NCBI GenBank assembly: GCA_024278155.1
Contig: JAJRTT010000345.1
Location: 1-8,371 of the forward strand
Direction: 5' to 3'
Source: Bacteroidota bacterium
Lineage (GTDB): Bacteria; Bacteroidota; Bacteroidia; Bacteroidales; JAADJA01
DNA: 8,371 nt
Both the position numbers and the translations under genes were made by a program. A model generated the notes under the pieces. The model was not told the origin of the DNA. It did no database searches and was given only the letters and a program-made list of their open reading frames with translations. Positions 1 to 6,151 of this stretch are shown here, in pieces. Within the stretch, counting starts at the first letter, position 1, and each line of letters begins with the position of its first letter.

Positions 1-785
1 AAAGGGTCGGTTACCCTAAAGGTGCTATAACTAACGCCACCCCATACTTTATTATTGTACTTCAATAAAAGGGCAAAGTCAAATTGCGTGATCACGGCAT
101 CGGATTTTATTAACAATGAGGGATCAAGCTCGAAAGCAGGATTGTTTGGAAAAGTATATTGATAACCTCCCGAAAGAAAGTAATGCCTTTTATACTGATA
201 GTGGATTTTATCGCTCTGGCTTTCGAGCAAACGGGTAGAAGACAAACCTATGTAATACTTTCCTGGAACCATATATTGCAATCCAAAGCCCAGGTCAAAA
301 ATCATATCACTTGCATCTTCTGCACCGGTCAACAGAGGATCTCCGGACTCCCTTGCACCTTTGTCCAATGACGCAAAATCAATGGTTTGATTGATAAAGT
401 CAACTTCCAGGCCAATTCCAAGGTTCCCCATTCCCAAATCCATCCGGTAGGCGTACTGTATCTTCACGCCAATTTCATTGGTAAAACCCAATTTATCATT
501 GTAAATATTCAACCCAACTCCACCATGTAACAAATTAACCGGGGAATTAAGACTTATTGCATATGTATTGGGAGCTACGCTGTTTCCATCGGAATCTTTG
601 AAGCCGACCCATTGTTGACGAACAAGCCCGGTTGCACATATTCCCCCAACACTACCTGCAAAGGCAGGATTGTAATACACGTTGTTGAACATATTTTGGG
701 TAAAATGCGCTTCCTGTTGTCCATTAACGGTTGTAGCGAACAAGCTAAAGATTATCGCAGCTATAAATCCAAAAGTATGTTTCAT
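1..785 (-). CDS. PorP/SprF-like type IX secretion outer-membrane protein (C-terminus cut by window edge)
   Basis: The reading frame starts at the ATG at 785 and stays open to the left edge, giving 261 residues without a stop. Residues 1-23 form a signal peptide (MKHTF..., hydrophobic AAIIFSLFATT, likely cleavage near VNG/QQ). Just after it comes QEAHFTQNMFNNVYYNPAFAG, close to the Q-x-x-H-F-T/S-Q...N-P-A-F-A-G start that marks the PorP/SprF family. The rest alternates short glycine- and aromatic-rich segments (for example GGVGLNIYNDKLGF and NLGIGLEVDF), as expected for an outer-membrane beta-barrel. Members are usually slightly over 300 residues, so roughly the last 40-80 are missing. PorP/SprF proteins take part in type IX secretion, gliding or attachment, and many genomes hold numerous paralogues, so the specific role is open. 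A phylum-type promoter lies about 100 bases upstream. The family call is firm; a gene symbol is not justified. Confidence 0.9.
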   Translation of the reverse strand, partial: MKHTFGFIAAIIFSLFATTVNGQQEAHFTQNMFNNVYYNPAFAGSVGGICATGLVRQQWVGFKDSDGNSVAPNTYAISLNSPVNLLHGGVGLNIYNDKLGFTNEIGVKIQYAYRMDLGMGNLGIGLEVDFINQTIDFASLDKGARESGDPLLTGAEDASDMIFDLGFGLQYMVPGKYYIGLSSTRLLESQSDKIHYQYKRHYFLSGGYQYTFPNNPAFELDPSLLIKSDAVITQFDFALLLKYNNKVWGGVSYSTFRVTDP

Positions 786-882
786 TCGTAGATATATCAT
801 AATTGAAGGGCGCTAAATTACAAAAAAAATCAAATCTCCAAATTGCTATTGCTATTAATACCTGATTTTATCTGAATTTGCC

Positions 883-915
883 CAAATATACAAGCAAATC
901 ACCTCTTTGGCAAAA
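883..915 (-). promoter_or_regulatory. Bacteroidota-type promoter for the porP-like gene
   Basis: Read on the minus strand, TTTTG (911-915) is followed after 20 bases by TATATTTG (883-890), a perfect match to the TAnnTTTG -7 box of this phylum with an acceptable -33 TTTG. It would start transcription near 876 and leave a leader of about 90 bases before the ATG at 785. Called from consensus only. Confidence 0.55.
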
Positions 916-1150
916 CCAATTGTATCAACAAACGTTACACAATACAATTACTGAAGATGCAAAAATATTGATTACCACCACCTAACGCTATTATTAGTAA
1001 AATTGTTTAAAGGTAATCCAATATTATTCCCAGATATTTGTGGAGAAAGACAATGGATGTTTTAAAATAGTTGCTTCAACTCTTTGAACGAAAATGAGTC
1101 AAACTATCAATTGGCAATAGCAGAAGACCGGTCATCCACCACCGTCCACC

Positions 1151-1178
1151 AAACAATAATGTGTTCACATTGTTATTT
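1151..1178. promoter_or_regulatory. 28-bp inverted repeat, possible operator for the mevalonate operon
   Basis: The sequence has the form AAA-C-AATAATGTG-TT-CACATTGTT-A-TTT. The core AATGTG-TT-CACATT is a perfect palindrome (1158-1171). The flanks continue the symmetry through AA/TT and AAA/TTT, with a T/G pair at 1157/1172 and a mismatch at 1154/1175. Its centre lies about 75 bases upstream of the -7 box at 1237-1244. No thymine run follows, so it does not look like a terminator; a dimeric regulator site is the simpler reading. No regulator family is assigned. Confidence 0.4.
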
Positions 1179-1236
1179 CAATTCCTAAAAGGTTTCCATG
1201 GAGTAATCGATAAACCACCTTTCTACATAATAATTG

Positions 1237-1244
1237 TACATTTG
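1237..1244 (+). promoter_or_regulatory. Probable -7 box of the mevalonate operon promoter
   Basis: TACATTTG is a perfect TAnnTTTG match. A -33 TTTG at the usual 18-20 base distance is absent, so the promoter is either weak or helped by an activator, which would fit the inverted repeat upstream. It predicts a start of transcription near 1251 and a leader of about 60 bases. Confidence 0.45.
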
Positions 1245-1308
1245 CGCCCGAAAAGAAACCTTAAGGGGATTTTCAGGTAAACGAGAAGCAAACTAATTTT
1301 TATTACTT

Positions 1309-2664
1309 GTGAAACAAAAAGAGATTATATGCGGGTTTTCCAAATTGACCAAAGGTCAGAAGCTGGATTATATTGCCGGTTTTTTTGAAGACCCCGATGA
1401 GTTCGTTAAGGAACTGGAAAGTTATCATCATCCGGATGAAAAAAAACAAAAGCTTTTTGATGAATTTAGTGAGAATACCATTTCCAATTATCTTATCCCA
1501 TTTGGAATTGCCCCAAATTTCGTAATTGATGGCGAAGTTTATCATCTTCCCTTTGTGATCGAGGAGAGCTCGGTGGTGGCCGCGGCATCAAAAAGCGCAA
1601 AATTCTGGTCTGAAAAAGGCGGTTTTCACACAGAGATCGTTTCGGTAAAAAAAATCGGACAGGTACATTTTATCTGGAAGGGGAATAAAAAGAAGCTGTT
1701 CACGTTGATGCCAGACTTAAAGGAACGCCTGATTGACAGCACCCGTGACATTACGGCCAACATGGAAAAACGGGGTGGTGGCATCATTGGTATCGAACTG
1801 GTGGACATGACCGCTGAAATGGATGACTATTTTCAACTTAAAGCCACATTTAACACCGTGGATTCCATGGGCGCCAATTTTATCAATTCATGCCTTGAGG
1901 AATTTGCCATCGAACTAAAGGATTTTCTCCGGACAAGCCCCTACTTTGAGGAACAGGAAAGAGAGGTGGAAATTGTCATGTCGATCCTCTCCAATTACAC
2001 GCCCGATTGTGTCGTAAAAGCCTGGGTCGAATGTGATGTTAAGGATTTAGGGAAAATAGATGAAAGCTTGAACGGCGAACAGTTTGCCCATAAATTTGAA
2101 AGGGCCGTGCGCATTGCACAAATCGATACCCACAGGGCCACGACGCACAACAAAGGGATTTTCAATGGGATTGATGCCGTGGCACTTGCCACCGGAAACG
2201 ATTTCAGGGCCCTGGAAGCAGGTGGGCACACTTATGCAGCCCGTGACGGAAAGTACAAAAGCCTTACGGATGTTGAAATCCGTAATGGGCGTTTTAAATA
2301 TATTTTGACGATCCCCCTCGCCATGGGTTCGGTGGGCGGACTTACCACGCTCCACCCGCTTGCCAAACGTTCACTAGAACTGTTGGGCAATCCGGGAGGC
2401 AAAGATTTGATGCGCATTGCCGCAGTTGCCGGGTTGTCCAATAATTTCGGGGCCATTAAATCGCTCATTACACAGGGGATACAGAAAGGCCATATGAAAA
2501 TGCACCTCTTCAATATCCTGAACACGATGGAGGCAAATCCACAAGAAAAGGAAAAATCGGTGGTACATTTCGCCGAAAGGAAAGTCTCACATAAGGCCGT
2601 CAGTGCTTTTATTGAAAAACTGCGCTACGGATCCCTAAAAGAAATCCACAGCCCGAAACAATGA
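1309..2664 (+). CDS. Hydroxymethylglutaryl-CoA reductase, class II
   Basis: This enzyme reduces HMG-CoA to mevalonate, the committed step of the mevalonate pathway, in the cytosol. The 451 residues have no membrane segments and match the usual soluble bacterial class II size. Motifs in order: E-N-T-I-S-N (55-60), the catalytic glutamate in I-E-E-S-S-V-V-A-A-A-S (84-94), D-S-M-G-A-N (185-190, usually DAMGAN), the catalytic lysine K282 in H-N-K-G-I-F-N-G-I, D298 in A-T-G-N-D, and the catalytic histidine H395 in Q-K-G-H-M near the C-terminus. The start is GTG at 1309: an in-frame TAA lies at 1294-1296 and no other usable start is near, and the residues that follow (GFSKLTKGQK) fit the N-terminus of phylum homologues. 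No Shine-Dalgarno sequence is seen. The stop overlaps the next start as ATGA, so this is the first gene of a coupled operon. NAD or NADP preference cannot be read from the sequence by eye. Confidence 0.95.
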   Translation: MKQKEIICGFSKLTKGQKLDYIAGFFEDPDEFVKELESYHHPDEKKQKLFDEFSENTISNYLIPFGIAPNFVIDGEVYHLPFVIEESSVVAAASKSAKFWSEKGGFHTEIVSVKKIGQVHFIWKGNKKKLFTLMPDLKERLIDSTRDITANMEKRGGGIIGIELVDMTAEMDDYFQLKATFNTVDSMGANFINSCLEEFAIELKDFLRTSPYFEEQEREVEIVMSILSNYTPDCVVKAWVECDVKDLGKIDESLNGEQFAHKFERAVRIAQIDTHRATTHNKGIFNGIDAVALATGNDFRALEAGGHTYAARDGKYKSLTDVEIRNGRFKYILTIPLAMGSVGGLTTLHPLAKRSLELLGNPGGKDLMRIAAVAGLSNNFGAIKSLITQGIQKGHMKMHLFNILNTMEANPQEKEKSVVHFAERKVSHKAVSAFIEKLRYGSLKEIHSPKQ

Positions 2665-3569
2665 GGTTTCATTCAAATGGAAAATTATTGATCTCAGGAG
2701 AATACCTTGTACTCAAAGGTGCGCTCGCATTGGCATTGCCCGTAAAATTTGGACAAAGCCTTGAAATATCAGAACATGAAAGAGAGGGCTTAAAATGGGA
2801 AAGCTTCGAGAAAGGCAAATTGTGGTTTACGGCAAATTTCAGCTTTCGGGATTTTAAGATTTCACAAAGTTCAAATAGACTGATCGCCAAAAACCTTCAA
2901 AAGGTTTTACGGGAAGCCGATCAACTTTCCGGAGGGAAATTACCAAAAGACAATATCAAAGCCAGAACTGAAGTTGACTTTAATATGCAATGGGGCTTGG
3001 GCAGCAGTTCCACCCTGATTTCCAATGTGGCCATGTGGGCCGGGGTCGATCCCTACGACCTGCATTTCAGGGTTTCAAATGGTTCGGGCTACGATATTGC
3101 CTGTGCCCGCTCGAACAATCCAGTCTTTTTTCAAAACAGGGACGGGGAAATCCATGTGGAAGAAACCGGGTTCAATCCACCGTTTAAAGAGTATCTCTAT
3201 TTTGTTTATTTGGGAAAGAAACAGGATTCGGCCAAATGCGTGGAAAAATTCATTTTAGAAGAATGTGCTGACAAAGCCATTATTGATGATGTTTCAATAT
3301 TGAGTCGGAAAATGTCCCAAGCAGATAAATTGAATGATTTTGAATATTACCTCAAAAAGCATGAGGATATCATATCGGGGATAATTAAGCAGCAGAAAAT
3401 AAAAGATTCTTTCTTTTCTGGTTTTGAAGGGGAAATAAAATCACTGGGTGCCTGGGGTGGTGATTTTGCGCTGATAACATTTGAGGGTTCCCAAAAGGAA
3501 TTAGAAAAATATTTTTCAGGAAAAGGGCTCGATGTGATTTTTGGTTTTGATGAAATTATAAAGCAATAA
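2661..3569 (+). CDS. GYDIA-family GHMP kinase, probable phosphomevalonate kinase
   Basis: This is a 302-residue GHMP-superfamily kinase. It carries K-L-L-I-S-G-E-Y-L-V-L (8-18), the ATP-binding loop W-G-L-G-S-S-S (111-117), G-S-G-Y-D-I-A (141-147), which names the Bacteroidota 'GYDIA' family, and a C-terminal glycine motif L-G-A-W-G-G-D-F-A-L (262-271). The pattern GSG-x-D followed by GGD resembles eukaryotic-type phosphomevalonate kinases (GSGxDV and GGGD), so phosphorylation of 5-phosphomevalonate to 5-diphosphomevalonate is the best guess; D145 would be the likely catalytic base. Context agrees: the gene lies between reductase and decarboxylase, overlaps the reductase by four bases (ATGA) and the decarboxylase by one (TAATG), and is the only candidate here for this step. 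As I recall, work on Flavobacterium johnsoniae showed a classical mevalonate pathway run by distantly related kinases. The superfamily is certain; the substrate is inferred. Confidence 0.82.
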   Translation: MRFHSNGKLLISGEYLVLKGALALALPVKFGQSLEISEHEREGLKWESFEKGKLWFTANFSFRDFKISQSSNRLIAKNLQKVLREADQLSGGKLPKDNIKARTEVDFNMQWGLGSSSTLISNVAMWAGVDPYDLHFRVSNGSGYDIACARSNNPVFFQNRDGEIHVEETGFNPPFKEYLYFVYLGKKQDSAKCVEKFILEECADKAIIDDVSILSRKMSQADKLNDFEYYLKKHEDIISGIIKQQKIKDSFFSGFEGEIKSLGAWGGDFALITFEGSQKELEKYFSGKGLDVIFGFDEIIKQ

Positions 3570-4672
3570 TGGATTTCACACATAAATACAAACAACAGGC
3601 AGATAAACTAAAAGGGCTCTCAACCTTTGAAGGGAAACGCAAAACAAAATGGCATAGCCCTTCCAATATTGCACTTGTCAAATATTGGGGAAAGCGTGGA
3701 AATCAAATCCCACAAAACCCATCTTTGAGCTTTACGCTGAAAAATTCATTTACCGAAACAGAAATCAGCTATATATATAGAGAGCAGCCAGGTATTTCCA
3801 TGCAGTTTTTATTTGAAGGGAAGCCCAATCCTGATTTTGGGGAAAGGATCAGGAAACACCTGTTGACTTTACGGGAATTCCTCCCTTTTCTGAATAGTCT
3901 TGGCCTTACGATAAACAGTTCCAATTCTTTTCCCCATTCCTCGGGGATAGCTTCTTCGGCTTCTGCCATGAGCGCATTGGTGTTGGGGCTTTGTTCCATC
4001 GAAAGGGATTTGTTCGGGACTTTACAAGATGAAAAAGATTTTTTGCAAAAGGCTTCGTTTTTATCACGCCTTTGTTCGGGAAGTGCTGCCCGGTCGGTTT
4101 ACGGGGGATATACGGTTTGGGGCAAAGATGGGCATATTGCCGGTTCTTACGATGAAATTGCGATTCCGCCCGAAATAAAAATTCACCCTGATTTTCTTGG
4201 GTTGAACGACAGCATCCTGATCACCAGTCCGGAAAAGAAAAAAATTTCGAGTTCCCGGGGCCATTCTTTAATGAATGGGCACCCCTATGCCGAAGCACGC
4301 TACGGTCAGGCCAGGGCAAATTTGGGCAAGCTTATCGAAGCATTGGAAAACGGGGACGAAAAATGTTTTACTTCAACCCTTGAAAATGAGGCTTTGGGCT
4401 TGCATGCGCTAATGATGTCCTCGAACCCTGGCTTTACATTGCTCAATCAAAACACGTGGAATATCATCAATGCCGTTCGCAAATTCAGGGAGGCAAGTAA
4501 TTTGATGCTGGCTTTCACCCTTGATGCCGGGCCCAATGTGCACCTTGTTTATCCCGGTAACAACAAAAAGGAAATCATTGAATTTATTTCAAATGAATTA
4601 ATTCGATTTTGCCATGAAGGAATGTGGATTGATGATGGGATCGGGGAAGGGCCAACTGAAATTTATACCTGA
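3569..4672 (+). CDS. mvaD: Diphosphomevalonate decarboxylase
   Basis: The enzyme carries out ATP-dependent phosphorylation and decarboxylation of 5-diphosphomevalonate to isopentenyl diphosphate. It has 367 residues, somewhat longer than the roughly 330 common in bacterial forms because of about 25 extra N-terminal residues. Motifs: N-I-A-L-V-K-Y-W-G-K-R (33-43), the phosphate-binding loop S-F-P-H-S-S-G-I-A-S-S-A-S (120-132), G-S-A-A-R-S-V-Y-G-G (171-180) with the conserved arginine R175, and F-T-L-D-A-G-P-N-V (316-324) with the catalytic aspartate D319. The loop reads FPHSSG where yeast and animal enzymes have FPTAAG; I believe this is normal in this phylum. The start ATG shares its A with the TAA of the preceding kinase, implying translational coupling. 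It is the last gene of the three-gene unit. Activity on monophosphomevalonate, as in some Chloroflexi and haloarchaea, cannot be fully excluded, but two kinases alongside argue for the classical route. Confidence 0.94.
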   Translation: MDFTHKYKQQADKLKGLSTFEGKRKTKWHSPSNIALVKYWGKRGNQIPQNPSLSFTLKNSFTETEISYIYREQPGISMQFLFEGKPNPDFGERIRKHLLTLREFLPFLNSLGLTINSSNSFPHSSGIASSASAMSALVLGLCSIERDLFGTLQDEKDFLQKASFLSRLCSGSAARSVYGGYTVWGKDGHIAGSYDEIAIPPEIKIHPDFLGLNDSILITSPEKKKISSSRGHSLMNGHPYAEARYGQARANLGKLIEALENGDEKCFTSTLENEALGLHALMMSSNPGFTLLNQNTWNIINAVRKFREASNLMLAFTLDAGPNVHLVYPGNNKKEIIEFISNELIRFCHEGMWIDDGIGEGPTEIYT

Positions 4673-4768
4673 CAGAACGGATTTTGGGGGTTTGGTTTTG
4701 TGATTTAATCGATATTTGGTTAAGTGGTTTGAAATTTGTCTTTTGGCTGTTTTTTGGGGTTATCCCGA

Positions 4769-4798
4769 TTTGACAGGTCTGAAAAAAACTTATCTTTG
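4769..4798 (+). promoter_or_regulatory. Bacteroidota-type promoter for the mevalonate kinase gene
   Basis: TTTG (4769-4772), an 18-base spacer and TATCTTTG (4791-4798) form a near-ideal -33/-7 pair of this phylum. Transcription would start near 4805, about 20 bases before the ATG at 4825. The perfect 12-base palindrome TTGAAATTTCAA (4803-4814) sits on the predicted start site. The promoter suggests the fourth pathway gene can be expressed apart from the upstream operon. I see no convincing terminator between 4673 and 4768, so readthrough is also possible. Confidence 0.6.
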
Positions 4799-4824
4799 CA
4801 TCTTGAAATTTCAATTCAAACTGA

Positions 4825-5796
4825 ATGACATATCCCAATATTTATTATGCCAAAATCATTTTGTTCGGTGAATATGGAGTGATCTTCGATTCCATGGCGC
4901 TTACCATTCCATTTGTCCATTTCCATGGTGAGCTGAGCTTTAGTAATGGCTATGGATACACCGACCTTGATTTTGCGCAAAGTTCCAACCAACAGTTAAA
5001 AGAATATGCCAATAACCTTGTGGAGCTTAAGGAAAAAGGGAGACTGAAAATCGAATTTGATGTGGATTCTTTGATAAAGGATATCGAGAAGGGATTGTAT
5101 TTCGAATCATCCATCCCACAGAGTTATGGATTGGGAAGTTCAGGGGCTTTGGTGGCAGCCATGTATTGCAAATACGGCATAAACACAATCCCGAGCAGTC
5201 GGACTATTTCCCCTGGCGATAAAGTGAAACTAAAGAACGATTTATCTGAGCTCGAATCCTATTTCCACGGCAAAAGCTCCGGCATCGACCCTTTGAACGC
5301 CTACATCAAATACCCTTTGTTGTTGAAAAGCAAAACGGAAATCGAAACGGTTACTATCCCGCGAAGAAAGGACAAGGGGAACGGGGCCATCTTTTTGGTG
5401 AACACGGGAGGCCCGGGAAAGACAGAGCCTTTGGTGCACCTTTTTATGGACAAATGCAAAATTGAAAAGTTCAATAAAATGATCATGGGGGAATTCATCC
5501 CGCTCAACAATAAATGTATTACCAGCCTGTTGGCCGGGCATTTGGAGAAGTTTTTCGACCATCTCGAAAAATTTTCCGATCTGCAATTGCGCTTCATGAA
5601 CCCCATGATCCCGTACCATTTCCAGGAACATTGGAAACATGGACTGGAAACGAATGACTTTTCCCTTAAACTTTGTGGATCGGGCGGCGGAGGGTATTTG
5701 CTGGGGTTCACCAAGGATTTTGACAAGGCCCGATCTTATTTCAAAGATAAGGACATCCAGTTGATTTCGGTTTACAGAAGCCTAAAGCAAAATTAA
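4825..5796 (+). CDS. Mevalonate kinase-like GHMP kinase
   Basis: This 323-residue soluble kinase probably phosphorylates mevalonate to 5-phosphomevalonate. Motifs: A-K-I-I-L-F-G-E-Y-G-V-I (9-20), the ATP loop P-Q-S-Y-G-L-G-S-S-G-A-L (98-109), E-S-Y-F-H-G-K-S-S-G-I-D-P-L (144-157) with E144 in place for metal binding and D155 as probable catalytic base, and L-C-G-S-G-G-G-G-Y-L-L-G-F (283-295). The E..xHG.xSG.D pattern is that of mevalonate kinases; the lysine-serine pair before SGID and the unusual 30-80 region make it a distant member. The start follows a phylum-type promoter closely, and no Shine-Dalgarno sequence is present. It supplies the kinase step missing from the upstream operon, 152 bases away on the same strand. 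Galactokinase or a heptose kinase is less likely given the neighbours. Confidence 0.87.
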   Translation: MTYPNIYYAKIILFGEYGVIFDSMALTIPFVHFHGELSFSNGYGYTDLDFAQSSNQQLKEYANNLVELKEKGRLKIEFDVDSLIKDIEKGLYFESSIPQSYGLGSSGALVAAMYCKYGINTIPSSRTISPGDKVKLKNDLSELESYFHGKSSGIDPLNAYIKYPLLLKSKTEIETVTIPRRKDKGNGAIFLVNTGGPGKTEPLVHLFMDKCKIEKFNKMIMGEFIPLNNKCITSLLAGHLEKFFDHLEKFSDLQLRFMNPMIPYHFQEHWKHGLETNDFSLKLCGSGGGGYLLGFTKDFDKARSYFKDKDIQLISVYRSLKQN

Positions 5797-5827
5797 AGCA
5801 TCAGAGGATTTCCCATTACCATCAAGA

Positions 5828-5948
5828 AACAAATAGAATGAACAAGGTGCCTGCCTTACCTGCCAAGCAGGCAAGGCAAAAATATTCCCGTATAGCCTAA
5901 GCTATTGAGAAAAATCTTAAAGGCATCGGATTGTTTATTCTATTTGTT
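5828..5948. repeat. 121-bp inverted-repeat element with internal hairpin
   Basis: Outer arms of 18 bases, AACAAATAGAATGAACAA (5828-5845) and TTGTTTATTCTATTTGTT (5931-5948), are complementary at 17 positions; the eighteenth is G-U in plus-strand RNA. Inside lie a 12-bp hairpin (5852-5863 with 5867-5878, one A-C mismatch, loop CAA) and a weak 5-bp hairpin (5892-5896 with 5901-5905). It begins 31 bases after the kinase stop. It could be a 3'-end structure or terminator without a clear U-run, or a small palindromic mobile element; no flanking target duplication is visible. Confidence 0.55.
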
Positions 5949-6086
5949 CCCGCAGGGTTTCCAAGGTTTTCCATCTGCTTTTTCAATTTTTTTTACATTG
6001 TCCCGATAGTGTTTCCAAAATTTTCATTGTCTATGAAAAACCCTGAAAATCTTGATGAGGATGAATCATTGGAAGTCCCCATAAAT

Positions 6087-6119
6087 AAGGGCCCCTGCAA
6101 AAGTTTTGCAAAGGCCTTT
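6087..6119 (-). terminator. Likely terminator of the large repeat protein gene
   Basis: In minus-strand RNA, GGCC-UU-UGCAA(AA) pairs with (UU)UUGCA-GG-GGCC, with the UU/GG positions as wobble pairs. This gives a stem of 11-13 pairs with a small loop, followed by CUUAUUUAU. It begins about 33 bases past the stop at 6152. The uridine tract is interrupted, so strength is uncertain. Confidence 0.5.
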
Positions 6120-6151
6120 CAATTCCCATCTTTTATTCGTAATCCTGATTT

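Larger units (their letters stand above)
786..1308. other. Divergent intergenic region
   Basis: This stretch of about 520 AT-rich bases separates the minus-strand porP-like gene from the plus-strand mevalonate operon. I see no protein gene, tRNA or other RNA gene in it; only very short open frames occur. What it does hold is a promoter for each side (883-915 minus, 1237-1244 plus) and an inverted repeat at 1151-1178. It is long for a bacterial divergent spacer, so an unrecognised small RNA cannot be excluded. Confidence 0.7.
5797..6151. other. Convergent intergenic region
   Basis: About 355 bases lie between the stop of the plus-strand mevalonate kinase gene and the stop of the minus-strand repeat protein gene. 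I find no credible gene. It contains a nested inverted-repeat element (5828-5948) and a separate hairpin that suits a terminator for the minus-strand gene (6087-6119). Confidence 0.7.

Noticed and set aside
159..371. Plus-strand open frame of 70 codons
   Set aside because: It is antisense to the porP-like frame, which has a signal peptide and family motif.
3569..4672. Decarboxylase acting on monophosphomevalonate in an alternative mevalonate pathway
   Set aside because: Two separate GHMP kinases in the same cluster and the standard DAGPN and GSAxRS motifs favour the classical route, though sequence reading alone cannot settle it.
5242..5726. Two minus-strand open frames of 132 and 141 codons
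   Set aside because: They lie antisense within the mevalonate kinase gene, whose conserved motifs establish the coding strand.
5852..5878. Classical rho-independent terminator for the mevalonate kinase gene
   Set aside because: The hairpin is good, but the following bases are AAAAATATTCCC, not a uridine run on either strand; it is kept only as part of the inverted-repeat element.
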